Positions 1 through 8,273 of a DNA stretch of 35,865 bases are shown piece after piece. Both the position numbers and the translations under genes were made by a program. Source of the DNA: Candidatus Coprousia avicola (GTDB lineage: Bacteria > Actinomycetota > Coriobacteriia > Coriobacteriales > Coriobacteriaceae); the NCBI GenBank assembly GCA_018715125.1, contig DVMF01000050.1:1-35865 (forward strand), in the 5' to 3' direction. Every line of letters begins with the position of its first letter. Position 1 is the stretch's first letter. The notes under the pieces are model-generated. The model was not told the DNA's origin, searched no databases, and saw only the letters and a program-made list of their open reading frames with translations.

Positions 1-1333
1 AAACAGTCGCCACAGAAGCCTTAACGAGAGCATGATCCTTTCGCCAAAGAGAAAAGAACATAATCAAAATAGCCACAGTCGCAGAAATCGACGTCGCGGC
101 AGCAAGGCCGAGATACTTAAATCGCCCGACAAGAGCAAGATTCAAGCAGATATTAAGCCCAACACAGATGGAACCATTGACCATGGGGGTTACGGTATCT
201 TTCAGAGAATAGAAGATTTTATTTAGAACATCCCTGAATGCAATGCCAATAACACCGACCGCATAGGCAGACAGCGCTCCAGAAACCATAGACACCGATC
301 GTGAATCAAATGCGCCTCGGGCAAACAAGACACAGACGATATCTTTGGAGAAGAGGATCAGAGCAACTGAAGATGGCACAACGATAAGGGAGATAGCTTC
401 AATATATCTGTGTGAAAAAGTAAAACGACTTTCGTCCTTTGACGCAAATAGCTCCGTCAATTTCGGATACATAATTGTCGTCATACTCAGAATGACAACC
501 TGAGTAATAATATTTGTAACTTCGTTAGCATAATTAAGGGCAGAAGCGCTTCCAGCTTCTAGACCCGATGCAAGAGAACGATCGATGATTGTATTAAGCT
601 GACCGATTGCCGTGCTCAGAAACACTGGTCCCACAAGTTTGAGCATTTGCAGCAGAGTTTCATCTCTAAAACTGCACTCAAAATGAAATCTATAATCGGT
701 TTTCTTTCTAGATTCAATATACAAATAAAGAAGCTGTCCAAAAGAAGATAGCAGTATTCCAAGCGCAAGAAGTGGCGGTTTCCCCAAGTAAAACCCGAAG
801 ATAATAAAGGCTATTTGAATCAAGTTGTAGGGGACATTCATCAGGGAATTTTGATTGAAATACCCCTCCGTTTGAAGGAAAGCATTATATACATAGCCGA
901 GAATAATAGCGATGCTGCTTGGCATGATGATTTTCGCAAACGCATTGCAAAGATCATATGTTTTACCTGAAAAGCCACCAGCAAAGATATCGACTAAATA
1001 ATTGGAGTAAATGATTCCAATTACTGTAAACGCCAGCGATAAAATAACAAAAATTGAAATTACGTTGCTCGTAAAGTGTTTGGCACTGTCTTTGCCCTTC
1101 TTGACCTTTAGTTCGGAATACAAAGGAATGAAGCCTGTAGTAACCGCAGCACCAAAAACAGAGAAGATAACCGCAGGAATATTTTGCACAACAACGAATA
1201 CGTCGGACACGGCACCGGCACCATAACAATTAGCTAGAACAACTTCTCGAATGAATCCAAAACCCTTAGCCAAAAGTGCAAACATAATTAATTGCACGGT
1301 CTTAATGAATAGTGAGCCGTTCTTACTTCGCAT
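1..1333 (-). CDS. MurJ/MviN-family lipid-linked glycan flippase, partial (C-terminus beyond left edge)
   Basis: The minus strand is open from ATG at 1333 to the window edge, giving 444 residues with no stop, so the C-terminus lies outside. The protein is highly hydrophobic with many membrane segments. It has the MviN-type N-terminus (about residues 18-75: KGFGFIREVVLANCYGAGA, then FVVVQNIPAVIFSVFGAAV) and the late MviN-like block with RGAFD, FYSLKDTVTPMVN and LGLAAATSISA. This family flips undecaprenyl-linked glycans across the membrane. As the last visible gene of a capsule operon with a polymerase, it probably serves as the repeat-unit exporter (Wzx role) rather than as the essential lipid II flippase. 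That role is inferred from context. Its start overlaps the end of the preceding gene by 11 bases. The DNA is markedly AT-richer than the rest of the window. Confidence 0.85.
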   Translation of the reverse strand, partial: MRSKNGSLFIKTVQLIMFALLAKGFGFIREVVLANCYGAGAVSDVFVVVQNIPAVIFSVFGAAVTTGFIPLYSELKVKKGKDSAKHFTSNVISIFVILSLAFTVIGIIYSNYLVDIFAGGFSGKTYDLCNAFAKIIMPSSIAIILGYVYNAFLQTEGYFNQNSLMNVPYNLIQIAFIIFGFYLGKPPLLALGILLSSFGQLLYLYIESRKKTDYRFHFECSFRDETLLQMLKLVGPVFLSTAIGQLNTIIDRSLASGLEAGSASALNYANEVTNIITQVVILSMTTIMYPKLTELFASKDESRFTFSHRYIEAISLIVVPSSVALILFSKDIVCVLFARGAFDSRSVSMVSGALSAYAVGVIGIAFRDVLNKIFYSLKDTVTPMVNGSICVGLNICLNLALVGRFKYLGLAAATSISATVAILIMFFSLWRKDHALVKASVATV

Positions 1334-2351
1334 CATTGCCCTCTATCGAAGCCTTAACGGCAACTTTTGAATTTGCACGAGTTTTCTCATTCCTAGCCTT
1401 AATCTGAAAAGACTGAATTATTTTGCGAAGAGTCAACTTATGTCGATTCGCAATGGCGACTCGCATGTAGAAGAGGATCGTCGGACATTTTCCGTACCTC
1501 GAAAGATACTCAGCAGTAATCGGACCACAGAGATCTTCAATAACATCTGGTCGCGCAACATAACAATGGTCCGGTAGAGCAGTTGTATTTTTATATTTAA
1601 TCGGACGAGAGAAGAAGTGAATATACATGAATTCATCCCTCTCAACTTCACCGTCAGTAAGATAGTATCGATACACATGCCCGTTATCCCATACGATTAC
1701 TTGACGGTCGTTTTTATAATCCTCGCTAATCGGTAAATGGCCTAAGAAAAAACTGCTGTGGAAACGATCAAGGTGCGCAAAATTCGTTTCACGATAATAG
1801 GGCAGCTCAAGGTAATCGTAAATTGAGCACATTCCGACCTCATCAAAGCAATGGCCTTCAGCACTCGAAAAGTAATCTCGATAGTTAATTCCGGCGTCCG
1901 GTACGACCGTTTTGTAGCGTCCATTAACCTCAGGCGTGTTTTTATATAAGGTTGAATGCCCCTGAAATCCTATCTTTTCATATCGAGAAAGGATGTCATC
2001 GGTGATGAAGGACCTAATATTTCCCCAAAGAAGATCGAGGTCGCAATGCCCCCAATAATCATAGCCTTCTAATTCATCGGCAAAAATCTCACCATAGGCA
2101 GGCCTGAACTCGCATAGCTTCCAAGGGCGATCAATGCAGATGGAAAAATCGAAATGCTCTTTAATTCGCCCAACAAAGGACTCGTAAGTTTGATAAACAA
2201 CCTTAACGTTATTAGGATAGTTATATCCTGTATGGTCATCTGTAAAAAGAATCCAATCAATTGATGGATTGGCCCCTGCGGAAATGAGCCAAAGGTCAAA
2301 CCCTTTGGGCAGGCGACCGAAATACGGAATTAGGTAAGCAATGGACTTCAT
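1323..2351 (-). CDS. DUF6625-like polysaccharide glycosyltransferase
   Basis: A soluble 342-residue protein. It has an N-terminal GT-A-like start (AYLIPYFGRLP) and a central acidic motif, GHCDLDLLWGN, at about residues 101-111 that resembles the metal-binding DxD motif of GT-A enzymes. Near the C-terminus is a segment with HFFSRPIKYKN. This layout matches the DUF6625-type proteins I know from capsule and exopolysaccharide clusters, which are presumed sugar transferases of unknown specificity. The start codon shares a base with the stop of the upstream polymerase gene (TAATG), so the two are translationally coupled. Function is inferred from the fold-like motif and location. Donor and acceptor cannot be read from the sequence. 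Alternative: a processing enzyme carrying a nucleotide-sugar-binding fold. Confidence 0.7.
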   Translation of the reverse strand: MKSIAYLIPYFGRLPKGFDLWLISAGANPSIDWILFTDDHTGYNYPNNVKVVYQTYESFVGRIKEHFDFSICIDRPWKLCEFRPAYGEIFADELEGYDYWGHCDLDLLWGNIRSFITDDILSRYEKIGFQGHSTLYKNTPEVNGRYKTVVPDAGINYRDYFSSAEGHCFDEVGMCSIYDYLELPYYRETNFAHLDRFHSSFFLGHLPISEDYKNDRQVIVWDNGHVYRYYLTDGEVERDEFMYIHFFSRPIKYKNTTALPDHCYVARPDVIEDLCGPITAEYLSRYGKCPTILFYMRVAIANRHKLTLRKIIQSFQIKARNEKTRANSKVAVKASIEGNDAK

Positions 2352-3481
2352 TACTTATGTGCACCCTCTTTCAGATACATATACAGATAGAGCATGGAGA
2401 TGGTTGCGGCAGGGTAGTTGTACTGGCCATTGAAAAAGGCGTTAAACATAAATAGAAACGAAATGACAATTAATAACGAAATGCCGGCATGGGCGTACTT
2501 GACCATTGTTTTCATATAATAGATGAAAGCGAGAAAGTAAATCGTTAGCCCAACTATGCCAGTTGATAGGATCACATTTAGAAAATCGTTATGCGCATAA
2601 ATCAAGGCGATTACAGATGCATTCGCATAATAAACCGCATTGAAACCATGTCCGAAAAGCTTTTCAACCGTTGATCCGCTCTGAAAAAGACGCAAATCAG
2701 CTTCCCAGAAGACCGTGCGACCGCTCGTAATCGACCCCAAGGTGTCAAAATTGCCAACTTGCTTATATTCAAAGTAATTAGCCATATCAGAGCTGGCGAC
2801 CAAACAAACGAACAAAAACAAAAGCGGAATAATACTGATGTAAAAATAAAGCTTGTTATTCAACCATCGATAATAAAAAACGATGAGCAACACCAGCAGC
2901 ATTATCAAGTAAGTACGACTCGTGCTGTTAAAAATGACATATGAGCAAATTAGCAACGGCAATAAATATTTTTTATCTGCGGTTTGCTGAAATAGAAGAA
3001 GCGACTCAACAATAAGCAAAAAAGCTCCTGAAGCAAGTCGATGCCTTCCGAAATATGCATACGAATGATTGGTCACCATAAACAGCAAAAGTATGGTGGT
3101 GGAAAGCGCAACAAAAGATGCAAATACTTTCCCATGTGTCTCAATATATTCCTCAATGTATTCATGTCTTTTCGCAAAATAGCATAAAAACAAGGTCCAA
3201 AATGGCAAATAGAATGCGTCATTGAAATTGATAAGGCCGGTTCGTGTTAAATAATACGCATATAGAGAAATAGCAATAGAGGCTAAAACTAGAAACACTG
3301 AGGCAGCGGTTATCTTGCTTCCCTCCCTCAGGGCCTCCGAAAAAAAGACGAATACGAGAGCGATGACCAATGCAATAAATACAAATCGATTAAGCGAGTT
3401 GTTATACATCTGCACGAATACCGACAAAGGAAATATGCCTGTTAGGCAAATCAGTGCATTTTCAATCGTAAATTTCTTCAT
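2351..3481 (-). CDS. Wzy-like O-antigen/capsule polymerase (multi-pass membrane protein)
   Basis: 376 residues, with about ten hydrophobic segments spread over the whole length and short basic loops. A longer polar, presumably extracytoplasmic region spans about residues 230-300 and contains TLGSITSGRTVFWEADLRLF and HNDFLNVILSTGIVGL. The SGR...W block followed by a HNDFLN-like motif is typical of the Wzy/O-antigen ligase superfamily, where conserved Arg and His residues handle the lipid-linked glycan. It would join repeat units on the outer membrane face before the Wzz-like protein sets chain length. It overlaps the upstream glycosyltransferase by four bases (ATGA). Wzy proteins diverge so much that sequence does not give linkage specificity. 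Strongly AT-rich, consistent with a serotype-variable cassette. Confidence 0.8.
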   Translation of the reverse strand: MKKFTIENALICLTGIFPLSVFVQMYNNSLNRFVFIALVIALVFVFFSEALREGSKITAASVFLVLASIAISLYAYYLTRTGLINFNDAFYLPFWTLFLCYFAKRHEYIEEYIETHGKVFASFVALSTTILLLFMVTNHSYAYFGRHRLASGAFLLIVESLLLFQQTADKKYLLPLLICSYVIFNSTSRTYLIMLLVLLIVFYYRWLNNKLYFYISIIPLLFLFVCLVASSDMANYFEYKQVGNFDTLGSITSGRTVFWEADLRLFQSGSTVEKLFGHGFNAVYYANASVIALIYAHNDFLNVILSTGIVGLTIYFLAFIYYMKTMVKYAHAGISLLIVISFLFMFNAFFNGQYNYPAATISMLYLYMYLKEGAHK

Positions 3482-4638
3482 TTCACGTTAAGCCTATTTT
3501 TATATTGATCGATAAACGAATCCACCAGCGCGTCCCATGTGAAATGAGAATTCACGGTACTTGCGGCATTTGCACCCAGCCTTGCACGAAGTTCCGTATT
3601 GTTCAATACATCGACTATTATATTCACCCATGCGTCTGGATTAAGATTATCCAAAACGAAGCCGTTAACTCCGTCTTCAATTAGCATCGAGCTGCCGCCA
3701 TTTGGGTATGAAATGACAGGCATCCCATAATGCATTGCCTCAAGCAAAACCATGCCGAATATTTCATATGTCGACGGAAACAAGAAGAAATCACAGCTAC
3801 AATATATTGACCTTAGGGCTTTTTGTTCCATAGAGGGGATGTGGATAAATGAATCGCTTAGTCCCCACTGCTTAAATTTATTAATTACTGAAAGCCCGTA
3901 CTCATCAGCAGCAGAGCCGACTGCGACAATTTCGCAGTCGGTACCCAACTGCTTTAACTTCAAAGCAATTTGCCCAATTAGTTCGAGATGACGTCGTGGC
4001 ATGAACCCACCAACATACAGCAATCTAATGCGATCGTGCGCGCCGAGGAGGTCGCTTTTGTCGGTTGGCGAGCCGTCAAGCACGTCGGAGTTAATTCCAA
4101 CCCCGGGAGCAGACACTAGCGACGAATCAATGCCCTTGTCAGTAAGATATTCGGCCGCCATCGTGCTCTTTGTGAGGAACATCGTTTTCTTTAATTTATA
4201 TAGAGGGACACCGAAGAAATCAAAGTACTTACACCAAGTATTATATCGTCGATTATCTTCACCATAGTATTGTCCATGATACACAACAGTTTGATGAGGG
4301 CGCGAAATCGCAAGAAACAGTGATTCCAGTTGGTTGTATTCCGCCGGCTGCAAAATATCGTACTGGTCAAATAGTGGAGCTAAGTTATAGATTGCGTTTT
4401 TGAAAATAGTAAAAGCTTTGCGGTAAAAAATAGTGATAGTAGATGATGAGCCAGGCACCTCATATCGAATATCACGCTCCTCGCCGTTCGTCCAAAAGAC
4501 GATATCGCAAACATGTCCCTTTCGGACCAATGCGGATGCGAGACCTAATTCTTGAATGTTATAGGTCGCGTTTGGCCCGACCTCTATATAGTTTGGATAG
4601 TTTCTAACGATAAGAATCTTCAACTTTGAACCAATCAA
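3478..4638 (-). CDS. GT4-family glycosyltransferase (GT-B fold)
   Basis: 386 residues with the two-domain GT-B layout. The N-terminal acceptor half begins KILIVRNYPNYIEVGP and includes a PAEYNQLESLFLA segment. The C-terminal half has the nucleotide-sugar-binding signature FPSTYEIFGMVLLEAMHYGMP (residues about 306-326), with the EX7E-type acidic pair, followed by PVISYPNGGSSMLIEDGVNG. This is characteristic of retaining GT4 enzymes that build polysaccharide repeat units at the inner membrane face. It overlaps genes on both sides by four bases (ATGA), so it is a core member of the operon. Donor sugar and linkage cannot be deduced. AT-rich like the genes downstream of it. Confidence 0.85.
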   Translation of the reverse strand: MIGSKLKILIVRNYPNYIEVGPNATYNIQELGLASALVRKGHVCDIVFWTNGEERDIRYEVPGSSSTITIFYRKAFTIFKNAIYNLAPLFDQYDILQPAEYNQLESLFLAISRPHQTVVYHGQYYGEDNRRYNTWCKYFDFFGVPLYKLKKTMFLTKSTMAAEYLTDKGIDSSLVSAPGVGINSDVLDGSPTDKSDLLGAHDRIRLLYVGGFMPRRHLELIGQIALKLKQLGTDCEIVAVGSAADEYGLSVINKFKQWGLSDSFIHIPSMEQKALRSIYCSCDFFLFPSTYEIFGMVLLEAMHYGMPVISYPNGGSSMLIEDGVNGFVLDNLNPDAWVNIIVDVLNNTELRARLGANAASTVNSHFTWDALVDSFIDQYKNRLNVK

Positions 4639-5834
4639 TCAGCTAAGAGACTTTTATATAGGGTTCGGTAGTAATTAAATTTGTTATCCCAAATCAGCTC
4701 GCTTTCAACCTCGTCGAAATTCAAATCGTCCAGCAACTCATTCGTAATCCCAAGCAGGGCTTGGGCATACTCATCTGAGCCGGATCCTGGAGAAAGCAGG
4801 ACAGCCGTCTTAGAATCTAGGATCAGGCTCGCGCCGAAGGAATCCGCACATATCAATGGACGATGATGTGAAATTGCCTCCGCGATGACAGCACCTCCCG
4901 TCTCACGAAGGCTCGGCATCGCCACGATGTTCGCCCATCGATAAAACTCTGCAAGCCGATCGCGGTTTACCCGGCCTTCGAACTCAACGCGATCGGTAAT
5001 TCCAAGATTCTTGGCAAGCAATTCCTGCCCTGCTCGGCTTTTGCCGTCTCCACAAATTTTAAGATGGAAATTCAAGCCAGCGGCATTTGCTTTTGCGCAT
5101 GCCTCAAGCAACAGCTCGACGCCTTTACGAGGGACCAGACGCCCGACAAAGAGAATTCGGAGTTCTCCGACCTCAATCGAATTAGGCGCCGGCCCTTCTG
5201 CTTCTCCATCAATTCCGATTTCGGTCTTGAGGCCAAATGACTCAACCTCTACTGAACGGTCTTCAAAGAAGCGCTCGGTTTCTCTGTTAGCAAAATAAAT
5301 AAAGTCAATTGCCTTTACGCGTTTCTTAAAACCCGAACAACGAACGCAAACCTCGTTTAAAACCCTTCGGAATAACTCGACATGCCATTCTCCTTTTAGA
5401 TAGCGCCGATACTGCCTGGGCGCATATTCGCCGCCGCCGACAGGGCCAACCACTGTTCGGGCGTTTAGACCCGAGTAATCGGCAAGGGCCCTGAACTCAA
5501 CTGGCGTTATCTGATGAATGATATCGAAGGGGGCCTCCGCGCAAATTCGCTCCAGAAGCGGTCTAATTGACCGACACCACAGAATGGCGCGAACAGAATA
5601 CAGCGGCCCCTTGCACAAGCCAGCAAGCTTGCCCAGGGGCACATAGACAAAGCGGGGGTAAATCTGAGCCGGGTGAGACTCGATGAAAGTCTGAATCTCT
5701 TCCCGTTTGTCCTCTCTCGTCAGAACGGTCACGTCATGACCGGCTTTGGCGGCAGCAATCGGAAGATGCCACCCGATGGCATCTTCGCTTCCGAGGTTAG
5801 GGCCGCATGAAAGGGCGACGTACAGGATCCTCAT
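4635..5834 (-). CDS. GT4-family glycosyltransferase (GT-B fold)
   Basis: 399 residues. The N-terminal half begins MRILYVALSCGPNLGSEDAI and has a VGPVGGGEYAPRQYR loop (about residues 128-142) resembling GT4 enzymes with a glycine-rich acceptor loop. The C-terminal half carries LRILFVGRLVPRKGVELLLE, the canonical start of the donor-binding domain, then MPSLRETGGAVIAEAISH with the conserved Glu pair. The predicted role is addition of one sugar to the lipid-linked repeat unit on the cytoplasmic side. It lies nine bases after the radical SAM gene and overlaps the next transferase by four bases. Base composition is intermediate, and this gene marks the transition from the GC-rich front of the locus to the AT-rich cassette. 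Confidence 0.85.
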   Translation of the reverse strand: MRILYVALSCGPNLGSEDAIGWHLPIAAAKAGHDVTVLTREDKREEIQTFIESHPAQIYPRFVYVPLGKLAGLCKGPLYSVRAILWCRSIRPLLERICAEAPFDIIHQITPVEFRALADYSGLNARTVVGPVGGGEYAPRQYRRYLKGEWHVELFRRVLNEVCVRCSGFKKRVKAIDFIYFANRETERFFEDRSVEVESFGLKTEIGIDGEAEGPAPNSIEVGELRILFVGRLVPRKGVELLLEACAKANAAGLNFHLKICGDGKSRAGQELLAKNLGITDRVEFEGRVNRDRLAEFYRWANIVAMPSLRETGGAVIAEAISHHRPLICADSFGASLILDSKTAVLLSPGSGSDEYAQALLGITNELLDDLNFDEVESELIWDNKFNYYRTLYKSLLAD

Positions 5835-5843
5835 CGCGTAGCC

Positions 5844-6989
5844 CTACAGCGCCTCATGCGTCTCGTACACGTGCGCATCGGCCTTCGACGCCTCGGACAG
5901 GCCGTCGTTGATCTTGGCGCACAGGTCACAGGTGGAGCAGGCATCAAGCTGTTCCTTTGTCACGCGGCCCTCCTCGTAGTCGCGGACGACCTTGAGCTCG
6001 TGCATGTCGTAGGGCCTCTTGGTGAACAGGGCCTTCACCTTGTGCTTGAGCACCCACCAGCCGGGCTTCCAGATGTACTTGTGCATGGCCGGGCTCACCG
6101 AGCCGATCATCCAGCAGTTGCGGTCGCAGTGGCGGACCTTCGCGCGGACCTTCTCGGCCTGGTCGGAGTTCCACAGCTCGTCCCAGGACTCCTCGTTGAG
6201 GTTGCCCATGACCTCCTTGTCCTTGGTGCCGTTGCAGGACATGACATCGCCGTAGGGGTCGATGAAGAAGGTGTCGAACGCCATGTCGCAGGGCAGCAGG
6301 CGCGGCTGGCCATAGATGTAGTTGATGAGGCCGTGGTTGAAGTAGGCGCGAAACCACTTCTTGGGCGAGCTGCTCCTGAGAAGCTCGTTCACGAGGTTCT
6401 CGAAGTTCTTGGCCACCATCGGCCGATCATGGATGATGTTGTGCGCCTCCACGAAGTAGAAGCTGTTATGCAGGCTCGCCGTGGCGAACTCCATGCCCAG
6501 CTCGTCTGAGAGCCTGTAGAGCGGCACGAGGTCCTTGGCGTTCCTGTCCTGCACCGTCATGCCGAATCCCACGTCGGGGTGCTTCATCTCCACGAGTTTC
6601 TTGAGCGTCTGGTAGCCGCGCTGGAAGCCGTTGGGGAGGCCGCGAATCTCGTTGTTGGTGTCCTCCAGGCCCTCGATGGACACGCGGATGCCGACCTCCG
6701 GGAACTCTTCACAAAGGTCGATGATGCGGTCCGTGAAGAAACCGTTGGTGGAGATCACGATGCGGTCGCTCTTCTTGTAGAGCTCGCGCACGATGTCCTT
6801 GAGATCCGTGCGGATGAAGGGTTCCCCTCCCGTGATGTTGGTGAAGTACATGCGCGGAAGCTTTTTGATCGTCTCGAGCGAGAGCTCCTCCTCCGGACGG
6901 CTCGGCGCCTTGTAGCGGCTGCACATGTTGCAGCGTGCGTTGCACCGGTACGTGACGATGACGGTTCCGTTGAGCTTCTTATCTGCCAT
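5844..6989 (-). CDS. Radical SAM/SPASM-domain enzyme in polysaccharide locus
   Basis: 381 residues. The radical SAM cluster motif is CNARCNMC (CX3CX2C, about residues 17-24), followed by the GGEPF motif (about residues 55-59) that contacts S-adenosylmethionine. The C-terminal half contains SPASM-like cysteines: LPCDMAFDTFFIDPYGDVMSC, then HCDRNCW, and a last CSTCDLC, probably holding one or two auxiliary 4Fe-4S clusters. Such enzymes modify peptides or, less often, sugars and lipids by radical chemistry. It sits inside the capsule operon, three bases after a GT4 gene and nine before the next, so a glycan or lipid-carrier modification is plausible. The substrate is unknown. It is GC-rich, unlike the genes downstream. 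Confidence 0.85.
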   Translation of the reverse strand: MADKKLNGTVIVTYRCNARCNMCSRYKAPSRPEEELSLETIKKLPRMYFTNITGGEPFIRTDLKDIVRELYKKSDRIVISTNGFFTDRIIDLCEEFPEVGIRVSIEGLEDTNNEIRGLPNGFQRGYQTLKKLVEMKHPDVGFGMTVQDRNAKDLVPLYRLSDELGMEFATASLHNSFYFVEAHNIIHDRPMVAKNFENLVNELLRSSSPKKWFRAYFNHGLINYIYGQPRLLPCDMAFDTFFIDPYGDVMSCNGTKDKEVMGNLNEESWDELWNSDQAEKVRAKVRHCDRNCWMIGSVSPAMHKYIWKPGWWVLKHKVKALFTKRPYDMHELKVVRDYEEGRVTKEQLDACSTCDLCAKINDGLSEASKADAHVYETHEAL

Positions 6990-6992
6990 AGG

Positions 6993-8273
6993 TTAGTTGC
7001 CCTTCTTTTGTTGAATCAATGTGCTGTACAGCTCGATGAGTTTGTTCATGTAGGTTGCTTGCGAGCAGCGATCCTTTACGAAATTTCGCCCTGCCTGCTG
7101 CATCTTTTGATAGTCGACGGCTGGAAGCTGTGCCGCAAAGGTCAGAAGGCTGGAAAGTTCCTCGCTGTTGCCAGAGGTGAACGTAAAGCCCGTCAGTCCG
7201 TCGGTTACGAGCTCGGGGATCCCGCCCATGCGGCTGCCTATGACGGGCGTGCCCGCGAGAAGCGACTCCACAACGGAGAATGGCATGTTCTCATGACAGG
7301 CAGAAGACACGACGCTAAACAAGCTGCCGCCGACGAGCCTTCTTAGCTCAGAGCCCGACTTGAACCCGTAGAACACGACTCTGCCGTCAAGCACCAATTC
7401 ACGCGAACGTTCCTCTAGCTGCCCGCGCATGGGACCGTCGCCGACCATGAGCAGGTTGCAATCCCCTGGCAGTCGTGGAATAGCCTTTGAAAATGCCTCG
7501 AGGGCTACGTCTGGGCCCTTCTCCTTTGAAAGACGGCCGAAAAAGATAAAACCTTTGCACTCACTGCGTTTGCGACATTCCTGAAGCCATCCATCAATCT
7601 CGCCAGCAGGCAAAAAGTTAGGCATGGTTACAAGCTGGCTCTCCGGGAAGCCACCCTCGGCCATCTTGCTTTTCAGGAACTGCGAGGGGCAGATGATGCG
7701 GTCGATCTTCTCATACGCTCTCGTAGCGTTGAGGTACCTGGCCTCCAGCGTCGCCAGCGCGCTCTTGGCGGTGGACCCCTTGACGCACTTCCTTCTGAGG
7801 CAGTTCATGCTGCTGCCGCCCACGCAGGCGTCACACACGTCGCCCGCGCCGTCGAGCATGGTGTAGTTGGGACAGACCGCGATGCTATCGTGCGCCGTCC
7901 ACACCACGGGAACATGGCGCTCCCTGAGGTACGGCGCGTCAAGGATCGAGAACGTGATCTGCCGGTGGACGAGGTTCATGTGGACGACGTCCGGTTGCAC
8001 GTCCTCGCAGAGCGCCTCGAACTTCTCCTTGGCCTCCTTGGAGTAGAAGAAGGAGGTCACGGCGCCGACCTTCTCGCTCACCGTCGAGGGACCGTTGTAG
8101 TCCTTCGCCGAAACGAAGTACTTCGCCTGACTGCACGGCTCGTTCCTAGGGTCCTCCATGGCGAAGAAGAACACCTCGTGGCCGAGCGAGCGGAGCGCAT
8201 CCGCCAAGGCGAAGTAATAGGTTTCCGAGCCACCTTTGCGGTAGTGGAACTTGTTGACGAGCAGTACTCTCAC
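6993..8273 (-). CDS. GT4-family glycosyltransferase with cysteine-rich insert
   Basis: 426 residues from a GTG start at 8273 that overlaps the upstream stop (GTGA). It begins MRVLLVNKFHYRKGGSETYY, the classic GT4 opening with a glycine-rich acceptor loop. A mid-domain cysteine cluster (about residues 136-165: VCPNYTML, CDACVGG, NCLRRKC) resembles that seen in a subset of GT4 capsule transferases and may bind zinc. The donor domain carries FIFFGRLSKEKGPDVALEAF and SACHENMPFSVVESLLAGTPVIGS. It probably transfers a hexose to the growing repeat unit. The 5' half is GC-rich while the 3' half (below about 7700) is richer in A and T, which hints at a mosaic origin. Confidence 0.85.
   Translation of the reverse strand: MRVLLVNKFHYRKGGSETYYFALADALRSLGHEVFFFAMEDPRNEPCSQAKYFVSAKDYNGPSTVSEKVGAVTSFFYSKEAKEKFEALCEDVQPDVVHMNLVHRQITFSILDAPYLRERHVPVVWTAHDSIAVCPNYTMLDGAGDVCDACVGGSSMNCLRRKCVKGSTAKSALATLEARYLNATRAYEKIDRIICPSQFLKSKMAEGGFPESQLVTMPNFLPAGEIDGWLQECRKRSECKGFIFFGRLSKEKGPDVALEAFSKAIPRLPGDCNLLMVGDGPMRGQLEERSRELVLDGRVVFYGFKSGSELRRLVGGSLFSVVSSACHENMPFSVVESLLAGTPVIGSRMGGIPELVTDGLTGFTFTSGNSEELSSLLTFAAQLPAVDYQKMQQAGRNFVKDRCSQATYMNKLIELYSTLIQQKKGN

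Noticed and set aside
963-1229. 88-codon minus-strand frame
   Set aside because: It is a shadow in another frame of the MviN-type flippase, which is open from 1333 to the left edge and has clear family motifs.
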